From assembly GCA_021521415.1 (NCBI GenBank), contig JAIQDT010009083.1:38610-102609 (forward strand): a stretch of DNA of 64,000 nucleotides, given 5' to 3'. Each line of letters opens with the position of its first letter. The stretch's first letter is position 1. Shown here one piece after another: positions 35,951 through 48,993 of this stretch. Under the pieces are notes generated by a model. That model was given only the letters and a program-made list of their open reading frames with translations. It made no database searches and was not told the DNA's origin. A program made the translations under genes and the position numbers. This stretch comes from Bidens hawaiensis. Taxonomy: Eukaryota > Streptophyta > Magnoliopsida > Asterales > Asteraceae.

Positions 35951-37057
35951 ATGACTTCTCTAGGGCATAGATCAACAGAAATCCCATTACATGAAAGTCT
36001 CATGCTTGAGGTTATAGCAAGACTTCCGGTCAAATCAATCATATACTGGAAGTGCGCTTGCAAAAAGTGGCGGGATCTTATTTCCGATCCTTACTTTGTT
36101 CAACTTCAACTCTTTGCATCGCGTGGGTCTTTGTTGATTTATGAGCGCAATTCAGATATCAAGGATGGTAACCCAGAAAGTTTAATATGGGTAGATATCA
36201 TTCCACACGAAGCCGATAAATACCGCCTTGATTTTATTAAGACCCTTAATAGTTTGCATGTTAAGGTAATGAGTTATGGGACACTTCAAGTGGGCTCAGT
36301 GAATGGTTGGATCTGTTATGCTCATCCGGCAGGTATCTTTTACTTATTGAATCCTGTCTTGAAAGGAAATATGTTCCTTCCTGAACCGCAACTGAATCTT
36401 AATATGTTAAGTTCTGGTTTTGGGGTTTCGACGGTAGGGGAATACAAAGTGATACGGATTTGTTATAGGAAATTATCAAATGAGCCGGGGTACAAGATTG
36501 AAATCGAGGTTTATACCCTTGGCGTGAACAGATGGAAAAGATTGGGACAAACACGTTACAATCTAATTAGCTTATCACAAGAAGTGGAATCTGGTGTTTT
36601 TGTGAACGGTCATGTGTATTGGATCATCAACCGCCGAATTTATGATTTTGATTTGAATTCAGAGACCTTTCTGTTAATTCCATCGCCTCTTAGACCGGGG
36701 AAAAGTCAAGCACTGGATAAGGTGTTGGGAGTTGTGAAAGGTAGGTTAAGTTGGATCTCTTGGTGTGGTGTAAGATTGGAGGTTTGGGTGATGAAGGAGG
36801 GGTCTTGGTGTAAAGAGATAGCTATTGAAGGAGGTCATGCGAACCCTTGTCTTAAATTACTAGTCACGTGTAAACCATCGTGTGTTATAGATGGGTCACA
36901 CGGTACTAGTATTTTGATTTTCCATGATCACCTAAGAAAGAAAGTGGTGGCTTATTGTCTTGACACAAAGAAGTTTCTGAACCTGAATTTGCATGGGGGC
37001 TGCTTTGAAGCGATAAAGGGTTATCGTCCTAGCTTTGTTAAACTCTGGAACTTTTGA
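35951..37057 (+). CDS. F-box protein with F-box-associated domain
   Basis: Single-exon gene. The frame is open from an ATG at 35894, but the ATG at 35951 (MTSLGHRSTEIPLHESL, 368 residues) is my preferred start because it puts the F-box close to the N-terminus as in the family. The F-box spans about residues 11-55 (LPVKSIIYWKCACKKWRDLISDP) and would bind SKP1 in an SCF ubiquitin ligase. The rest resembles the F-box-associated interaction domain: NGWICYAH, LLNPVLKG, FGVSTVGEYKVIRI, YTLGVNRWKRLG, GVFVNGHVYWI and the late VWVMKEGSWCKEI. That part would choose the substrate, which cannot be told from sequence. The frame is intact, and it is the only clear host-type gene outside mobile elements. 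Confidence 0.88.
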   Translation: MTSLGHRSTEIPLHESLMLEVIARLPVKSIIYWKCACKKWRDLISDPYFVQLQLFASRGSLLIYERNSDIKDGNPESLIWVDIIPHEADKYRLDFIKTLNSLHVKVMSYGTLQVGSVNGWICYAHPAGIFYLLNPVLKGNMFLPEPQLNLNMLSSGFGVSTVGEYKVIRICYRKLSNEPGYKIEIEVYTLGVNRWKRLGQTRYNLISLSQEVESGVFVNGHVYWIINRRIYDFDLNSETFLLIPSPLRPGKSQALDKVLGVVKGRLSWISWCGVRLEVWVMKEGSWCKEIAIEGGHANPCLKLLVTCKPSCVIDGSHGTSILIFHDHLRKKVVAYCLDTKKFLNLNLHGGCFEAIKGYRPSFVKLWNF

Positions 37058-37812
37058 CCGAATTGAAGAGAGTTTATGGGTGTGAAGCAAACATGGTAAG
37101 GCTATTGACACTGCTTATGTTTCTACACATGCAAGTAAGTGAAGTGATTATCATTTATATTTTATAGAATTAGATTTTATAAATAGTTTTGATCTTGTAA
37201 TGAACTTATTACTCTGGTTATGCTTGTTCAGGTCTGAAGCAGAGGAAATCTCTTCATGTTTAGGTCTGAAAAAGCGGGTACTTATATATGAATAAAAGTT
37301 TGTTGAACTTTTTGACAGATGATATCAAGCCTCTTTTTTCTTGGTAGATGATATCAAACCCCTTTTCTCTTCTTTATTATGTTGTTGAATCTAAACATAA
37401 GAAACATACGTAAATTGAGTTTGTTGATTATGTTTTGTTTTATATTAGTTATTTATTTAGTTTAGTGGATTTAGTTTAGTGGTTAAGGTGTTAGGGGTGT
37501 ATAAAGATTCATGGAAAATTATAGAGAGAGATCAACCAATGTGAGAGTAACATGTCAAATGCATGGAGTTTTTGAAGATTTATGGAAATTTATTAGGGAT
37601 GCATAGAGATTGCATAGAGACTTTTTGAAATGTAAAACATTAAGTTTCAACCAATCACACTACAATTGGGTTTCACCCCACCACAAACTCTACCCAAATG
37701 ATGAAGCCAAACAACTAGGGGTGTTTAAGAGCATGAACCCGTTCATGGAGAGGGGTACCATATATATGGTACCTCAAATACCCTTATTATAATTATTATT
37801 TTAGTTACATGT
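37058..37812. other. 3' flank of F-box gene, non-coding
   Basis: Contains the likely 3' untranslated region, with AATAAAAG near 37290. No further gene is supported. Confidence 0.5.
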
Positions 37813-38506
37813 CACTACAAGAAAATCCTTCTGATATGTGGATCATATAGCAACGACATTGTGGTGTCGGTGTAAGAGCCTTACAGCAACAACATGTCAT
37901 CATTATAGGTTGCAACAAAAATATTTGTTTACGCACAACCTATCCTAACAACATGTCATATCACATGTCATTGCGAAATATTAGGCGCACCATTGGAATA
38001 CTGTATCGTTCAATATAGGTTAATTTATATTTATTTTTCCTTTTTTTATAATCAGCGCGCATACTTACAACGTCTGAAAGCTTGTCTCGGCAACATGTTT
38101 CCGCTACAAAGAAATTAATATTATTTATTTATTTTTATTGATCACTAAAGCTGGACGACATTGAATTGAGCCACCCTATGGAGACGGCATGCGGTGACCA
38201 TAAGGGTCAACGGGCCTAGTTCAGCAATGGTCTTCTTAAGTCTAATTCATCAATACCCCATCTATCCACTTAAGCTCTCCCTTGCAAATCCAACACCGCC
38301 CATCGTTGTCTGTCACCCATGTTTGCCACAGGCATCAGCCTTGTAGCCACACCCGATCGTCTCCATCGATGGGGAAAGCTCATTTTCCTTAAATTAGTGA
38401 TTTTTAGCTCAAATTATTGATAAATAGCCCTACTAAAGGCCATGACAACATGTCATCGCTATAGAGGGTGAAATTTTCGCTGTATCAGGTGAACTTTCTT
38501 GTAGTG
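37813..38506. mobile_element. Non-autonomous CACTA element
   Basis: The 694-bp element starts CACTACAAGAAAA and ends TTTCTTGTAGTG, the inverted CACTA ends of En/Spm elements. Near both ends it has repeated ACAACATGTCAT and CTATAG segments, the subterminal repeats typical of the group. The 3-bp flanks (TGT and TAC) do not match, so the target duplication has decayed or the end is off slightly. No transposase is present. Confidence 0.85.
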
Positions 38507-41500
38507 TACTGCATGTAACTAATTCAATCTACTTTCATTTCTGCTAATGGATTGTTTCGGACATTCTAGTATATTCTTATCTAAGACCTAGAAACTAGTG
38601 GCTAAACAATTACAATTGAATTTTAGTAACAGTGTGTTTGAAGAATAGAACCTGCATGGTTTAACTAACACATGTGTCCTAACGTACTGTACGTCCCCTT
38701 ATGGTTTTGTACTTTTGCCATGCCCATATCAATACAAACACACGAACCAAATTCATACTTTTTTTAGAACGGTTAGTAACTACGCCAGGCTTGCATACAC
38801 GCATAGATATCTACATACACTTGTAAGGCCAAAAATGTGACTTACGATATCAAAGTAATAAACCCGTTATATGTTTACGGCCAAGTTAATAATTAATGTG
38901 GTTGAGAAAATCCGGACACGAGACGAGAGCTTCGGTGCACGAGTATAGCTTCAAAGGGGAGTGCTTCTAGATTATTTCGCTATATATATGACTTTATTTG
39001 TCATTTGTATGTGTGTTTGTATGGTGTAAATCACTCACCCAAGGGGAGCTCACATTGGGTGAATCGGTTCTAGTTCAATATAAATCTTTTAACCAACAAC
39101 GATATCGTTCATTTATTGTATCTTTATATTATTTATGTTTGGTTGTTTGATTTACCACACCTGTCTCGAACATTTATCAAGTGCAAAATCCGTTTGCAAC
39201 GTACGATCAGTTTGGGACCTACAACACTGTTAATGATATTTAACATAGAAAATTTATATCACTGTAACAATTTGTTAAGCCCAAGTATAACAAATAGTCT
39301 GTTACATTAACTGAACTGAAATTTTGAAAGTTCAGAGTGATGTCTCCTTTCAGAGAAATGGTTTGGCCTTCCAACATCTTAATTATTTTATTTTTTTTCA
39401 ACCTAATCTTTTTTGTTTAACAAGATAGAACATATACACCAAACTGACAATATCATAACAATATATTCTGCAAGTTGTTCATATATTTAATCCATAATAG
39501 TATGTACATAAATTGGTGTGCGGACAATGCCCCAAACTAAGAAATTATGTATTTGTATGCATATATATACGTGGAATAATATATCAAACCTCTATGACAA
39601 AGAATGTCTAATCTATAAAATATAAGCTAGAAATCCGAACTTCCACCATTCATATCGGAGTTGTGTATTCTTCAACTAGTCAATGTTGTAGGCGGGCTTG
39701 CAAGGTCAAGAAAATAGAAATATGCTTTTAAAAGTTCGGAAAAAGAAAGAAAAGATATAAGAAGAATAAGCTCAGGAGGGATACCGCCAACACTACACTC
39801 AAATTGTTTGTTCATGCTCTGTCAACTTAGCATGGTCACTTGGAACAAGAACACACATGACCATGAGACACCAAAGCTGGTGGTTGGCTAATGTGGCCAT
39901 GGCTAGGACCCAAAGAAAATATGGTTTGGAGAAAAGGGGTTTAGGTGTAAACCACCATATTATGAAGAAGATGATTGGGTGGTTGAACTATTTATAGAGT
40001 TGAGAGTGTGGTAAATGGTAATATGGTCTAAACAAAGTAGAGGATAGTTTGTGTGGATCTTTTTCAGAATGCATTAAAGTGCAAACTTTGTTGTACTTAA
40101 ATTGATCCATTTCTGTGTCAACAAAGAAATATTAATGTGGGTTTGACTTTGACTTAGTTGGGTGTGTAATAAAGGATGGTGTTTTGATATGTCACTTTCT
40201 ACTTAAAAGGACAGGGACAGAAGGCATGATGAGGGAGTCTTTGTTTTCTTGTAAGTATGATGATACTAAATGTCTAAATGCATGTAAATAAAACTGAAAA
40301 CAATATTGGTTAATAAAACACGATTATTGTTTGTTTAAAGTAAAAGATTGAAACTCTAATGGTTTTTAAAAATAAAAAACAAAAGAGGTTATGAAGTCAG
40401 TCTGAGAGAAAGTATATACATAAAAAACTTAGTGGTGTAAAGACATTAACCTCACATGGACACATTAGAAATTAACGTGTAGCGGCTTTGAGTTGACCCG
40501 GTTGGTGTTCATTTGTGAATATGTGTAATATAGTTGGTGATTTAGTAATATGTTAAACAACGAATGACTCTAAATAAACCTTTTTTGTAGTTAATATAAT
40601 TTCAAATTTTAATTGTTTTCTTCCTTGTCATTCATTCCCAATTAACAAAGTTGAGTCTATATATTCAGATAAATTTTCTAGATATCAAGACTTGATAAAG
40701 ATCAGTTCAACAAAGAAAATTAATTTTGATTACGAAAATAAATTGTCAATGGAAAAAAGGTAAACATTAATTGCAAGTAATTTGGTATTGATCGAGTTTG
40801 AAAAAAAACTTATTGACTTATTGGCTTCAATTGCATATTGGTATTGAGTTAAAAAAAATTTTGTCAATCACAAAATTTGTTTTTCTTTTAGCTTTTTGAT
40901 AGATAAAAAAAACAGTGACTTTTTATAATGATTTTTTGAAAAAGTCAATAACTCGATAAGTTATATTCAAACTCAATTCCAAACATGGCATAAATGTTAA
41001 CGCATTTTAGATAGATGTACTTAGAAATTTATGTAGAAACTTTTTGTAAACATCTAAGCTTAATTAACGGGACAACTCGTTTATTAAACATATCGTGTTT
41101 GTTTTAACTCATTTATTAAACATGTCCTACTCAGTGGATCCATCAAATAAACGAGTTATTGTGACGACAATTGATTATTATTGAGGCGTGTCACTAATAA
41201 AACATATACAAAAAAGTATAGGTTTAAAAATACCAAATTTTACTTAACTCATCCCTTAAAACATACATACATTAAAACCAAATACACCCTTACAAACATT
41301 CTTTATTTGTAGTAAATAATAACGAGGCTAAAACGGCAGACTGAGATGCCACCTATTTTTGAATTGTCCCAGTAGTGTGAGGTCAATCTCACATGGTCCT
41401 CGATATTTAATGCTCATTTGCAACTTCTTTCATTGTACTTTTCCCAATTTTCACTCTACACCCATAGCTTTCCGCTATAGTGCATGGGCCACCCTTCAAG

Positions 41501-42513
41501 TATAGTAGAATGAATTGTTACATGGGAAAATGACACCCAACTTCATTAGGTTACTATAAAATAAGGGTTAAGTGTGAGCACACTAACTTAGAAATTGGTG
41601 TTAATTACATGGCCAAAGCCTATATTAACTAGTTTCCTATGGTTTTTAATTATGTCACACAGAATTCTCCTACATTAATTGATGATCTAGGGAAAAAGTA
41701 GGGTTATGATATGTTGAAAACAATTTCAGAAGTTCAGGTTTTGAAGGAGGTAACGATGTTGTAGGGTTTTGATGACTTTGGAACTAGACTGTATAGTGTA
41801 TATTGATGTTACGATGGTTTGAAATTTATTTAATGCTAATGGAACAACAATCATAGAGGTGGACGACGGTGATGATTTGATGATGAGAGCAATTTCAATT
41901 GTTGATGATAATGATGGATATTGATAAAACTTGAAAGTTCTTTAATTATAATAAACTAACTAGAATAGATCAACCATCCTTACTAGTTTTATTATACTAA
42001 TGAATCGTATTTGAGTATATATATATATTTTTAACAGCTAATTTTTTTAATATATTTCTTTTATTTCTCACATTTTTTTGTCTCTTGTGAGGCTTTAACG
42101 ATAGTATTTACTAGGTAACACCAATGCATTTACCCTAAACAGTATTTAAGTATAATAACAATTTTACCTAAAATTACATTTAAAAGAATTATTGCCGCAT
42201 GAATAACATAACCTTTTTTTAATTGTTGGCTTGTAATTCCCTTAAAAAAAATAGTAAGAAAAGGAAAGGGTAGGAGTGGTACATGGATTGAGTCAGTGAA
42301 TAAGCAGAAGGTGAATTGGCGTGCAAGTGAGTGAAATAAAGGGGTGCTTTTCTCAGCAAATTGAATAAAACCCAAAATTATGTAAATTGTACTCATTGTA
42401 TGGGTGGTCTGTCAGCATCTCCCTTTCCATTTCATATTTTATTGCTTCCTCCATTCATTATATATAAAAAAGTGGTTATATACAACCATCAGCCTTCTGG
42501 TGTGTGAATAAGG
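38507..42513. other. AT-rich intergenic DNA
   Basis: No supported gene, RNA gene or clear terminal-repeat element. Confidence 0.45.
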
Positions 42514-43181
42514 CTATATAGCTCGTATAGGGCCTATACGAGTCGTATAGCCCTAACTTATTGACATGCATACGAACGTGTCATCGTGGCATCATTTTGC
42601 AGTCTATACGAGCCGTATAGATTTTCCAGCTTGTATAGCCCACGTAACTCGTCTGACCTATACGAGCCGTATAGGGTCTATATGACTCATATATACAGCA
42701 TGTCAGCATGTACTTTGACCAGAGATTTTTAATTATTTTTCTGGTCTATACGACTCGTATAGGTGGCATACAACCCATATAGACCAGGTATCAGATTTTC
42801 TTCCTTAAACCATGTAAGATTTGTGTGTTGCCTTGTAAGATAATACCAAAAGTTTTATGGACTGCATTACCACATCTAAAAAGTTGTTACCCCGAAACGC
42901 TCATGTTGTACGTAGGTTGTTATGTATGAAGCAAAATATTACTTTTAAGTTACGTGTTTTTATTTTGTAACCAACTCGGTTGTTATTTTTAATATTTTGT
43001 AATTTTAAAATTGAAAAAAAAAAACTATACGAGTCAAATAGACCCTATACGAGTCATATAGCCCTATACGAGTCATATAGGGGCTATACGATACAAAAAA
43101 AATAAAACATAACACTTATGCTTGAAAATGACTTGACTATGCACCTATACGAGCCATATAGAGCCTATACGACTCGTATAG
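42514..43181. repeat. Cluster of 17-bp palindromes (CTATACGAGTCGTATAG)
   Basis: At least eleven copies of an 8-1-8 inverted repeat are present, exact or with one to four changes. They lie at 42514, 42534, 42604, 42658, 42678, 42746, 43025, 43045, 43064, 43145 and 43165. Several occur as pairs 20 bp apart. Spacing between pairs is irregular and the sequence in between is unrelated, so this is not an ordinary tandem satellite. Flanking GGTTATATACAACCAT (about 42475) and, inverted, GGTTATACATACACCAT (about 43208-43224) may be decayed element ends. Confidence 0.85.
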
Positions 43182-46109
43182 GCTTTCTTGGTGTATGAAT
43201 AACCAACATGGTGTATGTATAACCCAAGCCATAAAAAAAATTAGTTTCAATTAACTCGCGCACGTTGCAACGAAGATATGGTTGAAACTTGGTTGGTATC
43301 GTTTCGAATTGTTAAGCTAGTGGCATTCTCCATAGTAGCCCATGCTCGTAAAGAGACGAAAACCACTTGAACAAAAGTTATATACAAACATAGATAAAAA
43401 CTTTACATATGTTCGGTACGTTGTGGGGCGACAATTCATCTATGCGCATCGAATGCGAGTGATACAAGCCAAAGACTAATTTTTGCAATTTTCAAAAATG
43501 CCTTTGCAACTTGTGCAATTAGGGAATTTAGAAACTTTAGTTTTATTTGACTAACAAACTAAATAAATTAGGGTGATTGAATGGAATGACGTCACCCTTT
43601 AAAGTAGTTAATGATAAAACTTGGGTGGCAGACTAGTAGTGCAGGATTGGTCGAATTTTAAGGTAGTTTAAGAAATTGAAAGAAGCAGCCCCGCTTTTTA
43701 TTTATGTACATATATTTAATTCATTTTATTCATGACTTTTACTTCTTTAATAATACAAAATCGTTAGATCTATCTGGAAAAAGTTTTATACCCAACAATT
43801 GACGGTTGAGATTCACACATTCACCATAACCAATCGTTCCTAAATTCCAAATTGTTGATTTTCGGGTCCAGAAATAAACGATTTGAGTTTTGTTTAAGAA
43901 AATTAATTTAAATGCAAATTGCAAAGGGATCAAATGGGCCAACGTTATTTTAAAATACCATCCAACACTTTGTTCTAAATAAATTTACCGGAAGACTAAG
44001 ATTATTATTTTTAAATACCATCGTTATTTTAATCATATTCAAAACTTCATATCATATACGAATCTTTTATTGGGCTTGGGTTTAGCCCACTCAAGCTACA
44101 CATGAAAGCTGATTAGCCTTGGGAACTAGAGGTGCAAAAATCGAATTTTGGCCAAACCGATCGAATAGAGTCAAAGATAGTCAAAACCAGGTCAGATTAT
44201 ATAAACCACTTTATAAGGGGAAAACCCGGATCACATCGTATTGACACCAGTTTCACTATCGGATCTTTGTAATCTAATTGAAGTTACATTGGAGAATATA
44301 GGTGGACTGTTGTTTGCAATCTAACCAGATCAAATCGGGTTGGAATCATATGTGTAGATTATGGGCTGCTAGGATCAAGTGGGCTGTTTGAAGGACTATT
44401 TTTGTAATAAGCAAAGTTGAAGGGCTAGATACTTAAACAGAAGATCCGTTGGAGAATATATAGGTGAACTTTGAGAGAGAAGAGTAAGAATTTAATCATT
44501 TATAACTCATTTTAGACAATTTTTTTGGACGTTGATAAACCCAAGAGAAGAAAACACAAAGATCTAAGTAAGAGCATTCACAACAGATTTTCTATATTTA
44601 TATGAGTAAGTTTTTTATATTGTATGAAGTGGTTATAAGTACATGAAAAACAAAAAGTTACTGTTCATAAGTTATTTAGAAAAACATTGTTTATACTATA
44701 TAATTTTTAATGTATTTTAAAAGTGATTATAAATGAAGAGATAAAAGGTAATAATAAAAATATAAAAAATATTATTCAATTTAAAAAGAAGAGATAAAAG
44801 TTAGTGTTTTTTAATATAATTATAATGATGAGATAGCTAATTCTTTAGCCAAAATACTCTTTTGTGCATTTTCGGCTGTTAAAACTCGATAAAAACGCAA
44901 ATGCACAACCTATAATTAGACATCTCCAAATGATATCAATTTTTGCCAGTGGGTTTACCATAACATTTCTGGGTTCCAACCCAAATTTCATAATTTTTCA
45001 TTAAGTTTAACTATTTTTCCCAAATAAACGCTAATAAACGGTAATAAATTCGCCAAATATTCTTCGTTTATCGAAAAATTACCAAATTTGAAAAGGGACT
45101 CGCTTACATGATCCCTAATGTCTCTGAAAAGTTTCACAAGCTAACAACAAGCACGTCACAACCTAATACTAAACAGCCCCTAAACGAGTAATACGGTAAT
45201 TACCTTGTCGGTTCTCGATAGTTTTCGGTGGTTGTAACGACTCTCCAGGTCTTGGGTCACAAATTCAGTGTATCTACATATCATATAACACAAAACCAAG
45301 AATAAATCATCCATAGTCCATCCTTTTTAATTAGGGTTTCGGTTTGGGTTTCAAATCGAACTTTTAAACCGTAAAAACATCATATTCATGTTCTAATCCT
45401 TGTTTTTGGTCAAAAATCTATATAGTTATGACTTGTATGTTTAACATCAAAATATGATTTTAGGTGATTTTTTTGGGTTTTGGATGGTTAAACATGTTTA
45501 ATACTAATCAAGACCAAAATTTCTATGTTTAAACCATGTTAATCAAGTGAAAATCTCATGAAAAATGGTGATTACCTTGAGGGTTTTGGGCTGTAAGATG
45601 AAGAAATCAGCAGAGGATTGATCTAGGTTGATTTTTGTGTGAAAATATCTAAGTATTATAACTTATACAACAAGCTAGAAACAAGGGGGGTCCCACCCCA
45701 ATTGCGGCTGGGACTAAGGAGGGGGCCATTGGGTCTCCCTTTGGCCCATTAATGTCACGTTTTTCATGCCATGTGTAAATCTCGGTCCAAAATTTAGTTT
45801 GGGATCGGTTTTTTACAAGAAAACTAGTTCGAGTGCCAAAAATAACGCGAAAGCGAGTGTTTTTCAGCCCATTTTTCTAAAATAAGAAAAACGTACTGAC
45901 TCGTTGTAAAAATCTAAAATATTTACATGGATTGCTTAGAACCTGTCATATAAGGTTTTATAAATCTTTTTCGGCTTGACGGATGCTACAATGCTCATTT
46001 TGATGCTAACGATTGCGTTTAAACCCATAGCGTAACGTTAAACGAAACATTTTTCGTTTAAATGGTTTTAAACGTAATTGGGCCTAAATATCAATATGTT
46101 AGCCACTAT

Positions 46110-46170
<61 letters not shown>

Positions 46171-47295
46171 CTCATATATGGCCCCTTAGTATATATGTGT
46201 CATAATCAGTATCGGTCGATTACTCATTTAATCGCTACGAATTAACCGATTTATCGTTTACTCGGTACGTAGTGAATAAAGTATAACTCGTTTTGTCATG
46301 AATGTCACATTTACCGGAAAAGCTATAAGGCATAGCAAATGTATGCTATCTAAACTTTGAGCTCAGCCCATAAGGCCATAAGCATAACTAAGCCCATAAG
46401 GTTGGCCCAACAACTATTATTCTGAGACTAGAGAGGCACATTTTGAGTTTTCTTCCAAAGCGGTTCAGTATAAAACTTGTTTCGGTTTCAATCTACAAGG
46501 CCAAACTGGCTTGGGTAAACAACTTGTGAAGTTGAAAACCCTATCCTATTTGGAACCCCTTAGATTATTTTGTAACCAACTTTTATATAACAAATTAACT
46601 ACAAAAATTCTATTTTTTTTAATTAACTTATAGATTTTAAACATTACTAGGTAGCTTATCAGGCGTGTTGCATCGGACTGATGCTATTGGCACTTGTATA
46701 GCTTATGATAAAAAAAGAACATATTTAAAACATCTTTGTATCGTAAAACACGCGTGGTGCGACTGCAAGTCTGTGAATTTGATCGTTATTTGTTTGTGAT
46801 ACTGAAGTAAACCAAAAAATAAATACGTTAACGACCAAAAACAATAAAGTAACATATATAAATACATACAAAAACATTGCGTTGCTTTTGTTAACCGACG
46901 TGAACCTTTTGGTATCAGCTTATAATACTGAAAGTAACCAAAAATTAAATTCTTCTTCACCCAAATACAACAAAGTAACATATTTAGAACAAAATCCACG
47001 ATGAACAAAGAAAATAAGAGCACAGGCGTTGCGGCGGCGAGTCGACGCGAATTCTTTCGGTGTCGGTTAATTAGGTTCACCACAGTACCAAAACTAAACA
47101 TAAAAAAATAATTTCGTTATCAGCTAGGTTTCTAAAAACTACTTCGTCAAATTAACAATTTTATAAATAATAAAACCACACTGTCGTGCTAGGTTTGCAC
47201 GAGAGTTACAACGTCAGGGTCTCAGGTTGGCTAAATTTGAATTAGGGTCGCAAAGTGCATTTTGGTATTGACCACATGGTGCAAACCACACTATC
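43182..47295. other. Non-coding intergenic DNA
   Basis: No gene supported. At 44572 a lone GAGCATTCACAACAGATTTTC preceded by TAA looks like one end of a Tourist-like element without its partner. A long (AT)n lies at 46113-46169. A GC-richer patch at 45683-45760 is unassigned. Confidence 0.45.
46113..46169. repeat. (AT)n microsatellite
   Basis: About 28 uninterrupted AT units. Confidence 0.95.
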
Positions 47296-47590
47296 GAGCA
47301 TTCTCAACCCATTCTTCATCTCCATCTTTATAATTACAATGAAAAACACTCTCTTTTCTCTCATTTTCAATTAAATAATATTTTTTATATTTTTATCATT
47401 ACATTTTTTCTCTCCTTCACTCACAATTACTTTTAAAAAATAAAAATTTATAGAAGTGAACTAGTGTGTTTCTCCAAATTTAACCATGAACGGTAATATT
47501 TTCTCTCTCATTCTCTCACAAGCAATTTTAACCATCTCTAAAAAATGAAGAACCTTCTCACATAATTTGGAGAATGGATTGGGAATGCTC
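47296..47590. mobile_element. Tourist-like MITE
   Basis: Left end GAGCATTCTCAACCCATTC and right end (inverted) GAGCATTCCCAATCCATTC flank 295 bp of AT- and CT-rich non-coding DNA. The GAGCATTC type of end and TAA after the right end fit Harbinger/Tourist MITEs. The left flank is ATC, so the duplication is not perfect. Confidence 0.65.
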
Positions 47591-48244
47591 TAAGGCCATT
47601 TATCAAACCATCATTTAATCATTTTGTATATACATGTGTTCCTAGTTGATCAAAATGAATACACCGCAAGCGTGTTTCGCCTCTCATTTTCGTGATCGAC
47701 TGATCTCAATGGACTAACTTTGGCCTTCTTCACTATTTTCTAGACATTGCTAGTATTAAAGGCAGTCAATTTGCGTATTTTACGAATTTACGCTACATTT
47801 GTGGCATCTTAGACCGTGCTATGCAGTGTTTTTGGAAGATAACATTTTATATTGTTCAATGTTCTTCAAAGTGCTATGTAGTTATCTTAAGATCCAATGT
47901 TAAAGCTTGAATATCATAAAGTTGTTAATGCAGTGACGACTGACAAAAGATGTGTTTACTTTAAAATTTGTCACTTAGGCTTCATTGTCCATACTTTGCC
48001 ATCGTAATATCATCAATAATGACTATCTTTGCCGACTTATGCATCCTTTTCTTCTTAAAACTGAATTTTATGATTTTCTTTTTTGAGTGAATGCACTTTC
48101 TTTTTGTTTAGACATTTTTTGTGTTCTTGTCTTTCTTTTTTATCACAGTATTGGGCCTTAGTTTTTCCTACACTTTTGGTTACCTTAAACTTAGTTTTTC
48201 TTTAGTGCAGTTTTGGTGTATAGATTTGTTAGGAAGGAGTGTAG

Positions 48245-48993
48245 TAGGGGTGTGTTTTTTATCCGTACCCGAAAAAGGAACCCGAACCGAAGCGGTCCGA
48301 GACCCGAATAACCCGATCCGAATTCACCCCAACTGATTAAACTCCTAACCCGAACCCGAGATAAAATATTCGGGTCGGTATTTGGGTTAAAATACCCTTA
48401 TTCGGGTTGGCCCGAATAACCCAAAGTATGATACATCGATGTATGTATCCTAATTTTTATAGGGTAGTTTAGCGGTGAAGTAACATATTGACCATATGTA
48501 TTCTTGTTCGGCTGTTCTCAATACTCCAATTAATATTTGGATCTATCACATTGGATCCCAATGTATTAATTACCATAAAGCATGTTGAGAATGTATCTTC
48601 AATTTAAAAACCTAAATGGTATAGTATTTAAACCAATATGTACTGGACATATTTCTTCAATCTACACAAGTATTGATCCACACTCCATCCCGTCTAATGC
48701 ATGCTTGTATGATAAATTTCAGGTTTTGCTAAATATAATAATTCATTATTGAATATGGTTGTATGTTACGGTTTTATAACGGCTTAGAATATGGTTTTTT
48801 TTTATTCTTAAAGGTGGATAATTTTTTTAATTTGTTAAACCCGAAACCCGACCCGAATTAACCCAACCCGTTTAACACGAACAAACCAAACTTATTTGGA
48901 TCGGTTCTTGGGTCAATTTGTTTTGAGCTCAAACCCGAACAACCCGACCCGAACAAACCGAAACCCGAATAAATAACCCGAAGAACACCCCTA
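48245..48993. mobile_element. Non-autonomous hAT-like element
   Basis: Inverted ends TAGGGGTGT...ACACCCCTA are flanked by GAGTGTAG (48237-48244) and AAGTGTAG (48994-49001), an 8-bp target duplication with one mismatch, as expected of hAT. The subterminal regions are packed with CCCGAA / TTCGGG and AACCCGA repeats in both orientations. There is no transposase. Confidence 0.85.

Noticed and set aside
46703..47101. 132-codon minus-strand open frame with hydrophobic stretches
   Set aside because: Phe/Leu/Cys-rich because of AT-rich DNA, no family resemblance, and no promoter or splice context.
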